From the NCBI GenBank assembly GCA_963785075.1, contig CAWATW010000007.1, forward strand, positions 1-64,000: a DNA stretch of 64,000 nt, read 5' to 3'. Positions within the stretch are counted from its first letter, which is position 1. The number at the start of each line of letters is the position of its first letter. Under the pieces are notes generated by a model, which was not told the DNA's origin, made no database searches, and worked only from the letters and a program-made list of their open reading frames with translations. Source of the DNA: JAOUGY01 sp963785075. Its GTDB lineage: Bacteria; Actinomycetota; Acidimicrobiia; Spongiisociales; ZC4RG35. The translations under genes were made by a program, and so were the position numbers. Below are positions 18,433 through 27,463 of this stretch, piece by piece.

Positions 18433-18462
18433 TTGATTTTGCTGGTATCCATCAGCTAGGCT
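18433..18462 (+). promoter_or_regulatory. Putative lysR promoter with overlapping GCTG/CAGC dyad
   Basis: TTGATT (18433-18438), an 18-nt spacer and TAGGCT (18457-18462) make a plausible promoter with a transcript starting only a few nt before the ATG at 18473. The spacer contains GCTG-N8-CAGC (18441-18456), compatible with a LysR-type autoregulatory site. Confidence 0.4.
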
Positions 18463-18472
18463 TATGGTCACC

Positions 18473-19408
18473 ATGGGTATGAACGACGTCGAATTCCGGC
18501 ATCTCTCGGCGCTGGTCGCCGTGGCCGAAGAACACTCCTTCGGGCGTGCCGCCACCCGACTGGGGTACACGCAGTCCGCCGTGAGCCAGCAGATCGCGGC
18601 GCTCGAAAAGGCGGTCGGCGGACGGCTGTTCGAGCGTCCCGGGGGACCCCGGCCCGTAGAGCTCACACCGCTCGGCGGTTTGTTGCTCGAACATGCCGAG
18701 GGCCTGCTGGAGCGGATGTCCGAGGCCGACCGGGCCATCCACTCGTTCGGAGCGGGCGTGATCGGAACGTTGTCCGTGGGCACGTTTCAGTCGGTTTCGG
18801 TGCGGATGCTGCCCACGATCCTGCGGCGCTTCCGCAACGAGCGTCCGCAGGTCGAGGTGAAGTTGTTCGAAACCGATGAACAGTCCGAGCTCGAGGATCG
18901 ATTGAAGGACGGACGTCTCGACGTCGCGTTTCTCGTCGATCCCTTCGACTCAGACACACTCGACGTGTCGTGGCTGTGTGAGGACCCCTTCGTTGCGCTC
19001 AGCCCCCTCGATGAGCCGCTGTACGCCGATGACAAGCTCGTCGACGTTGCCGTCCTCGACAATGTGCCGCTGATCAGTCAATACGACACGGCCTGTCAGC
19101 GCCTCATCGACGACGGGCTCCGAGGTGCCGGGATCGAATTGAACGTGGTCTTCCGGAGCGGCGACAACTCAGCCGTGCAGGCGATGGTGCGTGCCGGGAT
19201 GGGTCATGCGGTGATGCCCTCGCTGGCGATCGACGAGGACGACCCAGGCGTGATCATCCGTCGGATGGATCCGGGAATCCCGGCCAGAACCATCAGCATC
19301 GCCAAGCCTCTGGGCCGCGACCTGCCGCCGGCCATGGACGCGTTCATCGAAATCGCGGTCGACTCGTTCAGGCACATGGTTCAAGCCTCGACGCTCGTAG
19401 ACGCGTAA
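18473..19408 (+). CDS. LysR-family transcriptional regulator
   Basis: 311 residues from the ATG at 18473; in-frame ATGs at 18464 and 18479 are alternatives. The first sits directly against the TAGGCT -10 box, which makes it unlikely. The N-terminal winged helix is FRHLSALVAVAEEHSFGRAA...YTQSAVSQQIAALEKAVGGRLFER, the standard LysR HTH. Residues about 95-300 form the type 2 periplasmic-binding effector domain (GTLSVGTFQSVSVRMLP...). The ligand is unknown. The only divergent neighbour is the 74-aa ORF at 18370. Confidence 0.92.
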   Translation: MGMNDVEFRHLSALVAVAEEHSFGRAATRLGYTQSAVSQQIAALEKAVGGRLFERPGGPRPVELTPLGGLLLEHAEGLLERMSEADRAIHSFGAGVIGTLSVGTFQSVSVRMLPTILRRFRNERPQVEVKLFETDEQSELEDRLKDGRLDVAFLVDPFDSDTLDVSWLCEDPFVALSPLDEPLYADDKLVDVAVLDNVPLISQYDTACQRLIDDGLRGAGIELNVVFRSGDNSAVQAMVRAGMGHAVMPSLAIDEDDPGVIIRRMDPGIPARTISIAKPLGRDLPPAMDAFIEIAVDSFRHMVQASTLVDA

Positions 19409-19842
19409 TGCAGCGGGGCGAGTGTCCTGTCGCGTCTCGACGGGACGCTTCATCACGGAATCCCCCCTGGCTGCCTTCGGCAGCCTGTCCCCCCTTCTGG
19501 GGGACACGATCTCTGGAACCACGTCACCGTTGACCGGTGGAGCACCCATCCGGCTTCAACCGTTCGTGTCCCCCGGATGAGAGTGAAGAATCCCCCCTGG
19601 CTGCCTTCGGCAGCCTGTCCCCCCGTCTGGGGGACAGAATCGCTGGACACAACCCTCGGTTGACCGGTGGAGCACCCGATCAGCTTCCCACCGGTCGTGT
19701 CCCCCCGCAGGGGGGACAGCTTCGCCGGAGGCGAAGCAGGGGGGATTTCACACACTGAAGACAACGGAGGAAGGCACCCCTGCCGCGCTGTCGCGGGATA
19801 CTCCCGTGTGTCGTATACCGAGCCGAGGCAACACTCTGAGGC
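19409..19842. other. Intergenic region filled by a palindromic repeat element
   Basis: 434 bp between the convergent lysR (+) and enoyl-CoA hydratase (-) genes. There is no coding potential. Two direct repeats and an inverted end occupy 19458-19746 (separate entry); the rest shows no recognisable feature. Confidence 0.6.
19458..19746. repeat. REP/MITE-like element: two 130-bp direct repeats plus inverted end
   Basis: The unit beginning GAATCCCCCCTGG starts at 19458 and again at 19588 (period 130 bp). Each unit holds a perfect hairpin GGCTGCC-TTC-GGCAGCC, then TGTCCCCC and GGGGGACA flanking a short loop (19486-19506 in unit 1). The shared block GTTGACCGGTGGAGCACCC follows. Unit 2 closes with an inverted version of the start (GGGGGGACAG...AGCAGGGGGGATT, up to 19746), so the element has terminal inverted repeats. 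The second unit also holds GACCGGTGG (19662) facing CCACCGGTC (19688). The composition differs from nearby genes. It may also stop transcription from both sides. Confidence 0.75.
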
Positions 19843-20655
19843 TCAGGTTCCTGTGAAACGCGGGGGGCGCTTCTCCATGTGGGCTGCCATCGCCTCACCC
19901 AGATCGTTCGACATGAGGAACGACGTGTTCCACAAGGCCATGTGGTCGAGGGCTGCCGACGTGGACATATCCGCCTCTGCCTGAAGCACAGACTTCACGC
20001 CCTGGACGACCAGCGGCGAGTTGGCGGCGATCTCCTTGGCCAAACCGGAGGCAGCGGCATGCAACTCCTCGGTGGAGGGATACACGCTGTTCACGAGGCC
20101 GATGCGCTCGGCCCGAGTCGCGTCGATGTCCTTGCCGGTGTATGCCAGCTCGGCGAGATGCCCGGGCGCCACGACGCGAGGAAGGCGTTGGAGCGTGCCG
20201 ACGTCCGCCACCAGCCCGATCTTGGTCTCTCGGACGCCAAAGACTGCGTCGGCCGCTGCGATCCGTATGTCGACGGCTGTGATGAGGTCGACCCCGGCGC
20301 CGAGGCACCAGCCATGGACGGCGGCGATGACCGGCTTCGGACAGCGCTCGAACGAGGTCATGGTGTCTTGGAGTTCTTTGATCTTGCGATAGAGCGTCAT
20401 CTTCTGCGTCGCTTCGGACACGCCGTCGGACGGATTCACCGACATCAGCATCCCGAGGTCGATCCCCACTGTGAACGCTTCACCCCGGCCCGCCACCACG
20501 ACGGCCCGGACGTCGGGATCAGACCCCAACTCGCCCATCGCGACAGGGATGTCCACCCACATGTCCGCAGACAGAGCATTGCGCTTCTCGGGTCGGTTCA
20601 GCCACAGCCAGCCGACGTGGTCTGCGACTTCGATCTCCAGATGCTGATAAGCCAT
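19843..20655 (-). CDS. Enoyl-CoA hydratase/isomerase family protein
   Basis: 270 residues of the crotonase fold. WLWLNRPEKRNALSADMW is the CoA-binding start, and VVVAGRGEAFTVGIDLGML forms the first oxyanion-hole segment. KPVIAAVHGWCLGAGVDLITAVDIRIA forms the second. In place of the hydratase Glu pair, VFGVRETKIGLVADVGTLQRLPRVV carries the Glu/Asp pattern seen in delta(3,5)-delta(2,4)-dienoyl-CoA isomerases, so an isomerase is more likely than a hydratase. It acts in fatty acid or aromatic acyl-CoA breakdown. The ATG at 20655 is 6 nt after TATCCT. Confidence 0.88.
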   Translation of the reverse strand: MAYQHLEIEVADHVGWLWLNRPEKRNALSADMWVDIPVAMGELGSDPDVRAVVVAGRGEAFTVGIDLGMLMSVNPSDGVSEATQKMTLYRKIKELQDTMTSFERCPKPVIAAVHGWCLGAGVDLITAVDIRIAAADAVFGVRETKIGLVADVGTLQRLPRVVAPGHLAELAYTGKDIDATRAERIGLVNSVYPSTEELHAAASGLAKEIAANSPLVVQGVKSVLQAEADMSTSAALDHMALWNTSFLMSNDLGEAMAAHMEKRPPRFTGT

Positions 20656-20661
20656 GGAACG

Positions 20662-20667
20662 AGGATA
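20662..20667 (-). promoter_or_regulatory. -10 box TATCCT, leaderless start at 20655
   Basis: TANNNT hexamer 6 nt before the ATG of the enoyl-CoA hydratase-family gene. Confidence 0.5.
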
Positions 20668-20766
20668 CGTCTCACCGGCGACCCTCCAACCGCGGAAAGG
20701 TCATTGGACCATGGCGCACGGACCACAAACGCCGTGTAGGTTCGGATCAGACGAAAGGGAGTGAAT

Positions 20767-23700
20767 TTGGGACTGCGTAGACGTCTCGTCGCGTTCGTAT
20801 CTGCGCTCGCGACTGCGCTGGCGATGATGCCGCTGGCTGCACCGGCCGCAACCGGCGACCCGGTGCTGATCAATGAAGTACTTGCCAGCACGACCGGCAC
20901 CGATGTCGAATACTTCGAGCTGTATGGAAACGCGGGAGCCTCGCTTGCGGGGTTGAGCTTCATCGGGATCGAAGGGAACGATGTGGCCGGCCCGGGAACG
21001 ATCGACTTTCAGTGGGACTTCGGCTCCGAAGATGCTTTGGGCACCAACGGCTTCTATCTCGTCGGTACCACCTCCAGTCTGGAGGGTGTCTACGGCGTGA
21101 CGCCCAACGCCGACATCGCCGCCAACTCGCTGGAGAACTCATCGACCACCTATGCCTTGGTCGAGACCTCGTCGATCTCTGGATCTTCGGTCGACGGGTC
21201 CGAAGTGGTGCTCGACGCGATTGGCGTGACGGACGCGACCGCGAGCACCTTCTTCTTCGGTGCGCCAGTATTTGGACCGGATGGCACCTTCTATCCCGCC
21301 GGCGTGCGACGGATCGCCGACGGGGTCGACACCGATACGGTCGCCGACTGGGCGTTGGCCGACTTCGACCTGGGGACGGCCAACACCCCGACGGCCGGCG
21401 TGATCCCGGTCGTCCTCGAGATCACCGAGCTCCACTATGACAACATCGGTGGTGACGTGGGCGAGGGCGTCGAAGTCAGCGGACCGGAGGGCTTCGACGT
21501 GACCGGATGGTCGATCGTGCTCTACAACGGGTCTGCAACGCAGCGGAACGTCTACGACTCGGTCACGCTCGCGGGCATCATCCCGACCGGCGGAGCATTC
21601 ACGGTGTACATCGCCGGCATCCAGAACGGGAGCCCTGACGGCATTGCTCTCGTGGACGACACCGGTGCCGTGGTGGAGTTCCTCTCGTACGAGGGGTCCT
21701 TCGTTGCGGCCAGCGGACCCGCTTCAGGGATGACGAGCACCGATATCGGAGTCGAGGAGCCTTCTGACACTCCAATCGGCTATTCGCTCCAGAAGGTCGC
21801 GGGCGTGTGGCAGGTCCCGGCGCCAAACACCTTTGCGCCCGAACTCGGTCCGACCGGACCCGATTGCACCGTCGGCGTTGCGCCGATCTCCCTTGTCCAG
21901 GGCGACGGTGCCGAGACCCCGTGCGATGGTCAGACAGTCACCATCGAAGGTGTGGTCGTCGGTGACTACGAAGGCGCAAGCCCTGCCCTGCGAGGGTTTT
22001 ACGTGCAGGACGTCGCTCAGGACGACGGCAACGAGAACACGTCCGAAGGAATCTTCGTCTTCCACGGCGACGAGGACACCGTCGCCCTTGGCGACCTGGT
22101 CAGGGTGACCGCAACTGCAGCCGAGTTCCAGAACCAGACCCAGCTCGGATTCCCCGGTGAGCTCACGGTGCTGTCGTCGGGCAATGTTGTGGCGCCAACC
22201 ACGGTGACCATGCCATTTCCGACGACGGACTATCTCGAGCGGTTCGAGGGCATGCTGGTCACGTTCGAGCAGCCTCTCTACGTGACCGAGTATTTCCAGC
22301 TTGCTCGATTCGGAGAGGTTGTCGTGTCCTCTGGTGATCGGTTGCGTCAACCGACGGACATCGCCGAGCCCGGTGCACCCGCCAATGCCGTGCAGGCGGC
22401 CAATGACCTCAACAGGCTCAAGATCGATGACAACCTCAACGACCAAAACCCTGACCCAATCCTCTTCGGAGGTGGTGGGCTGCCGCTGACGGCTGCCAAC
22501 CCGTTGCGAGGCGGTGACACCGTCACCGGAGCCACCGGAGTGATGACCTACGGCTGGGCAGGCAACAGCGCATCGCCCAACACGTATCGCCTCAGGGTGG
22601 TCGGAGACCTCAGCGACTCGGGGCTGGTGGATGGCGGCATTGTGCCGGTGTTCGAATCCGCCAACCTGCGCCCCACTGCGCCCGAGGCCGTGGGCGGCAC
22701 GGCGACCGTGGCCAGCTTCAACGTGCTGAATTACTTCCTCACGATCGATGAGGGCGGAGCCACCTGTGGTACGCCGGAGACCGAGTCGGACAACCTCGGG
22801 TGTCGAGGAGCCGACTCCGAGGAGGAGTTCGTGCGCCAGCGCGACAAGCTACTGGCGGCGCTCGGGAAGGTCGACACCGATGTGATCGGGCTCATGGAGC
22901 TCGAGAACACCACCGGTGTGGAGCCTCTCGCCGATATCGTCGCAGGACTCGGTGGGGCGTACGACTACGTCGATACCGGCACGATCGGTGCCGACGTGAT
23001 CAAGGTCGGGCTCGTCTACCGGGCCGGGGCGGTCACGCCCCTCGGAAACCCGGCGATCCTGGACTACGGAGACGGCCTGAACCGTCCGTCACTCGCTCAG
23101 AGCTTCACGTCGGATGACGGAGAGGTCTTTACAGTGGTCGTCAGCCACTTCAAGTCGAAGGGCTGCTCCGACTCCACCGGTGGCGACACGGATCAGGGCG
23201 ACGGTCAGGGCTGTTACAACCCGACCCGGGTGGCCGCAGCCGAGGCGTTGGTCGATTGGATCGGTTCCGATCCAACAGGCGCCGGCGATCCCGACGTTCT
23301 CCTCATCGGCGACTTCAACTCGTACGCAAAGGAAGACCCGATCGACGTGCTGACCGCAGCGGGATACACCGACCTCGGCCGGCTCTTCGGCGGCGACGAG
23401 ACCTACTCGTACGTGTTCGATGGTCAGTGGGGTTACCTCGACTACGCCTTCGCCTCGGCGAGTGTTGTCGACCGGGTCGAGGGCGCAACGGAGTACCACA
23501 TCAACGCCGACGAAGTCCCAGCACTCGACTACAACACCGAGTTCAAGTTCGACCTTGTGAACGTCCTCTACGCAGCGGACGAGTTCCGGACGTCGGACCA
23601 CGACCCGGTGATTCTCGGGTTCTGCGATGTGATCGCACCGGACGCGACTGCCATTGCCGATCCGTCGGTGCTGTGGCCACCGAACAACAAGATGGTGCCC

Positions 23701-23961
23701 GTCGAGGTGGCACTCGACATCTCGGACGGCTCCGACGTCACCGTGACGCTCGTGTCGGTCGAGTCCGATGAACCCGATTGGGATCCGAAAAAGGGTCCCG
23801 ACATCGTGATCCTCGACGACACCCACTTCGAGCTGCGGGCGAGTCGCCTCGGTGGGGGCGACGGCCGGGTATACACCATCACGTATTCGGCCGTCGACGA
23901 GTGCGGAAACGAGACGATCTTCTCGACGGAGGTGCTCGTCCCGCACGACCAAGGGAACTGA
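20767..23961 (+). CDS. ExeM/NucH-family secreted endonuclease
   Basis: 1064 residues. AAAGGGAG lies 6 nt before TTG (20767), which I take as the start; the in-frame GTG at 20761 overlaps that ribosome site. A signal peptide ends near PLAAPAA (about residue 28). A lamin-tail-like domain follows (VLINEVLASTTGTDVEYFELYG), then an OB-like region (TIEGVVVGDYEGA...LRGFYVQD, about 390-480). The endonuclease/exonuclease/phosphatase core covers about 640-960: VASFNVLNYF, GLMELEN (catalytic Glu), VVSHFKSKG, LIGDFNSYAKEDP and the final SDHDPV. All metal and catalytic motifs are present. The last 110 residues form a beta domain with LWPPNNKMVPV. It should cut extracellular DNA for nutrient use or matrix remodelling. 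A TAGGTT box at 20737 is its likely -10. Confidence 0.9.
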   Translation: MGLRRRLVAFVSALATALAMMPLAAPAATGDPVLINEVLASTTGTDVEYFELYGNAGASLAGLSFIGIEGNDVAGPGTIDFQWDFGSEDALGTNGFYLVGTTSSLEGVYGVTPNADIAANSLENSSTTYALVETSSISGSSVDGSEVVLDAIGVTDATASTFFFGAPVFGPDGTFYPAGVRRIADGVDTDTVADWALADFDLGTANTPTAGVIPVVLEITELHYDNIGGDVGEGVEVSGPEGFDVTGWSIVLYNGSATQRNVYDSVTLAGIIPTGGAFTVYIAGIQNGSPDGIALVDDTGAVVEFLSYEGSFVAASGPASGMTSTDIGVEEPSDTPIGYSLQKVAGVWQVPAPNTFAPELGPTGPDCTVGVAPISLVQGDGAETPCDGQTVTIEGVVVGDYEGASPALRGFYVQDVAQDDGNENTSEGIFVFHGDEDTVALGDLVRVTATAAEFQNQTQLGFPGELTVLSSGNVVAPTTVTMPFPTTDYLERFEGMLVTFEQPLYVTEYFQLARFGEVVVSSGDRLRQPTDIAEPGAPANAVQAANDLNRLKIDDNLNDQNPDPILFGGGGLPLTAANPLRGGDTVTGATGVMTYGWAGNSASPNTYRLRVVGDLSDSGLVDGGIVPVFESANLRPTAPEAVGGTATVASFNVLNYFLTIDEGGATCGTPETESDNLGCRGADSEEEFVRQRDKLLAALGKVDTDVIGLMELENTTGVEPLADIVAGLGGAYDYVDTGTIGADVIKVGLVYRAGAVTPLGNPAILDYGDGLNRPSLAQSFTSDDGEVFTVVVSHFKSKGCSDSTGGDTDQGDGQGCYNPTRVAAAEALVDWIGSDPTGAGDPDVLLIGDFNSYAKEDPIDVLTAAGYTDLGRLFGGDETYSYVFDGQWGYLDYAFASASVVDRVEGATEYHINADEVPALDYNTEFKFDLVNVLYAADEFRTSDHDPVILGFCDVIAPDATAIADPSVLWPPNNKMVPVEVALDISDGSDVTVTLVSVESDEPDWDPKKGPDIVILDDTHFELRASRLGGGDGRVYTITYSAVDECGNETIFSTEVLVPHDQGN

Positions 23962-23973
23962 CCGATACCGCGG

Positions 23974-24003
23974 AGAGGCCCCGGCCCTGTGGCCGGGGCC
24001 TCT
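23974..24003. terminator. Perfect 13-bp GC stem, 4-nt loop
   Basis: AGAGGCCCCGGCC (23974-23986), CTGT, then GGCCGGGGCCTCT (23991-24003). It lies between convergent stops at 23961 (+) and 24022 (-), with TT after the stem on the + strand. This is the strongest terminator in the window. Confidence 0.85.
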
Positions 24004-24021
24004 TGCCGTTTCACGGTGCCT

Positions 24022-25218
24022 CTAGATCTCGGCTCCCCGGAAGGCCTCCCGCCACTTCACCCGGGTTCCGAACCGGAGCAGGCCGCCGGAATAGACCCGG
24101 CCGCCCAGTCGGACGAGGCCGACGATGGTCGCCGCGGTGATGACGATGGCGAGGGACATCTCCCACCAGGGCACGGCTCCGAGAGCGGCACGGACGGGAG
24201 CCACGAAGGGTGCCGTCGGCGGGAACAGCGTCATGACGTGGGCCAGGACGCTGCTCGGGTCGTTGACCACCTGGATGGCCCCGAAGAAGCCGATGATCGA
24301 CATCACTGTGAATGGGCTGGCGACCCCCTGGGCGTCCTCCATCCTGCTCACCAGGGCACCTGCTGCGCCCATGCCGACGGCGTACAGGCCGAACCCCAGC
24401 ACGAACCAGAGGACGAGCAACGGCAGCGTTGCCACCGGAATGGCGGGCAGGTCGATGGCACCGGTGATCCTCACGGCTCCCAGGGCCACGGCGATGGTGA
24501 CGAGGAACTGTGCGAGCCCGAGCGCCCCGATGCCGATGATCTTGCCGGCGAGGAGTTGCCACGGCTGCACCGTGGACAACAACACCTCGACCACGCGGTT
24601 GGTCTTTTCCTCTGTGACCCCGGACAGCGTCCATGTGCCGTACGAGAGGATGGCGATGTACATGAGCATGGCGCCCCCGAATGCCACCACGAATTGGGTC
24701 TCTGTGTCCGCCGACTCTGCGCCGCCGATCGAGCGGACGTCGAGTGCGTCCTCGGTCAGGATCTCCGCCGCTCGAGCGACCTCGCCGGACACCTGGTCGA
24801 GCCGGACCGCGGCGGCTGCTTGCTGGAGCAGTCCCTCCACATCGCTGCCACCGAGCCCGGCTCCGTCAGGTGTGATCAGCTCCTGACCATCGACCAGAGC
24901 AATGTCGATCGTCGCGTCTTCGAGTGCAGCCTCCGCCGACGTCACAGAGTCGAAGGTGGTGACCTCTATCTCGACGCCCCCGTCGGCTTCCACGTCGGCA
25001 TTACCCAGATCGAGGGCAGCTTCGATGATCGGATCGTTCCCGGCGCCGACCGTACCGATCTCATACGTGTCGGTGCGGCTGTCGAGCAGGAACGGGAGTC
25101 CGATGGCGGCGATCAGGAGCAAGATCGTGAACAGGCTGGAGAAGATGAACGCCTTCGAACGTGATCGCTCGACGATCTCGCGTCGGGTGACCAGCCAAAG
25201 TGTCTGTGCCGAGGTCAT
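24022..25218 (-). CDS. ABC-2 type transporter permease (NatB/YhaP-like)
   Basis: 398 residues. One N-terminal helix (AFIFSSLFTILLLIAAIGLPFLL) is followed by an external domain of about 150 residues and then five or six C-terminal helices starting at FVVAFGGAMLMYIAILSYG. The motif TEEKTNRVVEVLLSTVQPWQLLAGKIIG, after that helix, is diagnostic of NatB/ABC-2 permeases. Its ATG overlaps the stop of the ATPase gene by 4 bp (25215-25218), so the two proteins are translationally coupled. Relatives export sodium, bacitracin-like antibiotics or lipids; the cargo is unknown. The genes are divergent from a DesK/NarL-type two-component pair that may regulate them. Confidence 0.9.
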   Translation of the reverse strand: MTSAQTLWLVTRREIVERSRSKAFIFSSLFTILLLIAAIGLPFLLDSRTDTYEIGTVGAGNDPIIEAALDLGNADVEADGGVEIEVTTFDSVTSAEAALEDATIDIALVDGQELITPDGAGLGGSDVEGLLQQAAAAVRLDQVSGEVARAAEILTEDALDVRSIGGAESADTETQFVVAFGGAMLMYIAILSYGTWTLSGVTEEKTNRVVEVLLSTVQPWQLLAGKIIGIGALGLAQFLVTIAVALGAVRITGAIDLPAIPVATLPLLVLWFVLGFGLYAVGMGAAGALVSRMEDAQGVASPFTVMSIIGFFGAIQVVNDPSSVLAHVMTLFPPTAPFVAPVRAALGAVPWWEMSLAIVITAATIVGLVRLGGRVYSGGLLRFGTRVKWREAFRGAEI

Positions 25219-26105
25219 GCGACCGCCTCCTTGAACAGGTCCGAGAGCGACGGGGTCGTGTAGGTGAAGTGACGTACCGACCGCCCCATGGATGGATCCG
25301 TGATCATCCGGAAGACGTCGTGACCCGCATCGACCACCAGCCGGTGGCGGTAGCCGTCGTACGAGGAGGAGCTCACGTCGTCGAATGCCGAGAGGACTTC
25401 GTTCGCACGGTCGGACTCCACCTCGATCTCGACGATTCGATGTGGTGACCGGTCCTTGAGCGTTCGAACCTCACCGTTCACCACGATCCGACCCCGGTTG
25501 ATGATCGCCACGTCCTGGCACAGGTCTTCCACCATGTCGAGCTGGTGCGAGCTGAACACCACCGCCGCACCGGCCGCAGCTCGTTCCCTGAGCACGTTGG
25601 CCATCGTCTCGGCACCGATGGGATCCAGCCCGTTGAACGGTTCGTCGAGGACCAAGAGCTCCGGATCGTGAATCAGGGCTGCGGCGAGCTGCACTCGTTG
25701 CTGGTTGCCGTGAGAGAGTGCATCGACGCTGTCGCTGAGCCGATCGGTCAACCCGAGATCTCCCATGAGCCGCTCGGCGGCCTCCCGCGCCGCACCGGCC
25801 GGCATCCCGTGAAGCTGCCCCACGTAGGCGAGCTGGTCGCCCACCTTCATCTTCGGGTAGAGCCCTCGTTGCTCGGGCATGTAGCCGAACCGCATGCGCT
25901 CGTGCGGTCCGATCGGCGAACCCTTCCATGTCACGTCACCGGTATCGGGTCGGACGAGGCCGAACACCGAGCGCATCGCCGTCGTCTTCCCGGCGCCGTT
26001 GGGGCCGAGGAAGCCGAGCATGCGACCGGGTTCGACCGCGAAGGTGCATTCGTCGAGCGCCACGACGTCGCCATATCGTTTTGAGAGGTTTCGAATCTCG
26101 AGCAT
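25215..26105 (-). CDS. ABC transporter ATP-binding protein (NatA-like)
   Basis: 296 residues. Walker A is GPNGAGKTT, the Q-loop region is GYMPEQRGLYPKMKV, the signature is LSHGNQQRVQ, Walker B is LLVLDEPFNGLDP and the switch His is in FSSHQLDMVE. The signature LSHGN rather than LSGGQ is typical of the NatA/YhaQ group. A C-terminal domain of about 80 residues follows the ABC core. The ATG at 26105 is 5 nt after GGAG; the adjacent GTG (26108) is the alternative. A TACGTT box at 26131-26136 is the likely -10. It energises the permease encoded directly downstream. Confidence 0.92.
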   Translation of the reverse strand: MLEIRNLSKRYGDVVALDECTFAVEPGRMLGFLGPNGAGKTTAMRSVFGLVRPDTGDVTWKGSPIGPHERMRFGYMPEQRGLYPKMKVGDQLAYVGQLHGMPAGAAREAAERLMGDLGLTDRLSDSVDALSHGNQQRVQLAAALIHDPELLVLDEPFNGLDPIGAETMANVLRERAAAGAAVVFSSHQLDMVEDLCQDVAIINRGRIVVNGEVRTLKDRSPHRIVEIEVESDRANEVLSAFDDVSSSSYDGYRHRLVVDAGHDVFRMITDPSMGRSVRHFTYTTPSLSDLFKEAVA

Positions 26106-26130
26106 CACATCTCCGTTGTGTCTGCCACCA

Positions 26131-26136
26131 AACGTA
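26131..26136 (-). promoter_or_regulatory. -10 box TACGTT for the ABC operon
   Basis: TANNNT on the minus strand, 25 nt before the ATG at 26105, with GGAG in the leader. It shares the 128-bp divergent region with the histidine kinase promoter. Confidence 0.4.
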
Positions 26137-26220
26137 TGGAACAGAGGCCCGGGCGACCTCCGTCTGCGGGCTGATGGGCCGGTCCTCCTTGCGGTGGATG
26201 TGTGCCCGGGAGGCGGTGCA

Positions 26221-26226
26221 TAGGAT
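26221..26226 (+). promoter_or_regulatory. -10 box TAGGAT, leaderless start at 26234
   Basis: TANNNT hexamer 7 nt before the ATG of the histidine kinase gene. Confidence 0.5.
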
Positions 26227-26233
26227 CTTCCTC

Positions 26234-27463
26234 ATGCCTCTGGACCTTCGACGGGTGATTTACCCTCGTGACGCCCTCGTGGCGGTTGGTATGGCCCTGC
26301 TGGGCCTGTTCGCCATGCTCGTGTCGTTCGACCACCTCGATCCGGCCGACCTCGAGTACGACCCGCCGTCGAGGACGACTGCGACCCTGTTGTTGATGCC
26401 GGTGGTCCTTCCGCTTGCCTGGAGACGTATCCGTCCCGCCGCCGTGTTGATGATCGTCACGGTGTTCTTCGTGATATTCCGCGTGATCCAGGCGCCAGAG
26501 GGAACGGTCACGTCGGTGGCGCTCTTCCTGGCGATATACAGCGTCGGGGCGTGGGAGGAATCGGCCGAGTGGCGGACGAGAAGTCGCGCCCTCGCCATCG
26601 GCCTATCCGTGTGCACGCTCGGGTGGAGCCTCTTCTCCTCTGTCGAGTTCGTGAACACCGATGCCGTGCTGGCGATCACGCTCACGTTGGCGTTCAACAC
26701 GGTGTTCTTCGTGGCGGCGTGGATGATGGGTGACCTGGCGCGCACCCGCAGGGAGAACGAAGCGGAACTCGCACGGCGAGCCGACGAACTGGCGGCCGAG
26801 CGCGAAGTCCGCGCTCAGCGAGCGGTCGTCGACGAGCGGGTTCGAATCGCCCGGGAGCTGCACGACGTGGTGGCTCATCACGTTTCGGTGATGGGGGTGC
26901 AGGCAGGGGCAGCTCGTAGGATTCTGACGTCCGATCCGACGAGGGCCTCGCAGGCGTTGGAGGCGATCGAGGAATCCGGGCGTCAGGCGGTCGGAGAGCT
27001 CCAGAAGCTGGTCGGCTTCCTGCGGGCCGGGAACGAGGTCGACTCCACGGGGCCGCAGCCGACGTTGGAAGACGTCGACAAGCTGTTCGAGCAGATCGGC
27101 GTTGCGGGGCTCCCTGTCGAGAAGCGGGTCATCGGGCACCCGAGGGCGGTTCCCGATTCGGTGGCGCTGTCGGCATACCGGATCATCCAGGAGTCGCTCA
27201 CCAATGCGCTCAAGCACGCGGGCCCCGTCCCGACTGCGGTGATCCTCACCTACACCAAGGGCTCACTCGATGTGGAGGTGGTCAATCGCCGGGGTGTGAC
27301 GCAGCCGAATCCGGGCGGCGGGCGAGGACTCGTCGGGATGCGGGAGCGTGTGTCGATGCTCGGCGGCAGCTTCAGTTCGGGGATGTCGGCCGACGGCGGC
27401 TATCGGGTGGCAGCATCGTTGCCGACCGGCACCGCATACGACGCCTCGGCGGTTGGGGAATGA
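26234..27463 (+). CDS. DesK/NarX-type sensor histidine kinase
   Basis: 409 residues. Five or six hydrophobic segments in residues 1-165 form a compact membrane sensor. A coiled linker (RRENEAELARRADELAAEREV) leads to the HisKA_3 phosphoacceptor ARELHDVVAHHVSVM and then a HATPase domain: YRIIQESLTNALKHAG (N box) and GGGRGLVGMRERVSMLGG (G box). The closing stretch GGYRVAASLP is usual for the family. The stop overlaps the regulator start by 4 bp (ATGA). It is divergent from the ABC-2 exporter genes, an arrangement typical of antibiotic- or membrane-stress-responsive modules. The signal is unknown. Confidence 0.92.
   Translation: MPLDLRRVIYPRDALVAVGMALLGLFAMLVSFDHLDPADLEYDPPSRTTATLLLMPVVLPLAWRRIRPAAVLMIVTVFFVIFRVIQAPEGTVTSVALFLAIYSVGAWEESAEWRTRSRALAIGLSVCTLGWSLFSSVEFVNTDAVLAITLTLAFNTVFFVAAWMMGDLARTRRENEAELARRADELAAEREVRAQRAVVDERVRIARELHDVVAHHVSVMGVQAGAARRILTSDPTRASQALEAIEESGRQAVGELQKLVGFLRAGNEVDSTGPQPTLEDVDKLFEQIGVAGLPVEKRVIGHPRAVPDSVALSAYRIIQESLTNALKHAGPVPTAVILTYTKGSLDVEVVNRRGVTQPNPGGGRGLVGMRERVSMLGGSFSSGMSADGGYRVAASLPTGTAYDASAVGE

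Noticed and set aside
19458..19746. Repeat region as a CRISPR array or insertion sequence
   Set aside because: Only two units of 130 bp, with palindromes and no spacers; no transposase ORF inside.
23989..25164. A 391-codon ORF on the + strand
   Set aside because: Antisense shadow of the ABC-2 permease; composition rich in Glu, His, Asp and Arg without hydrophobic core.
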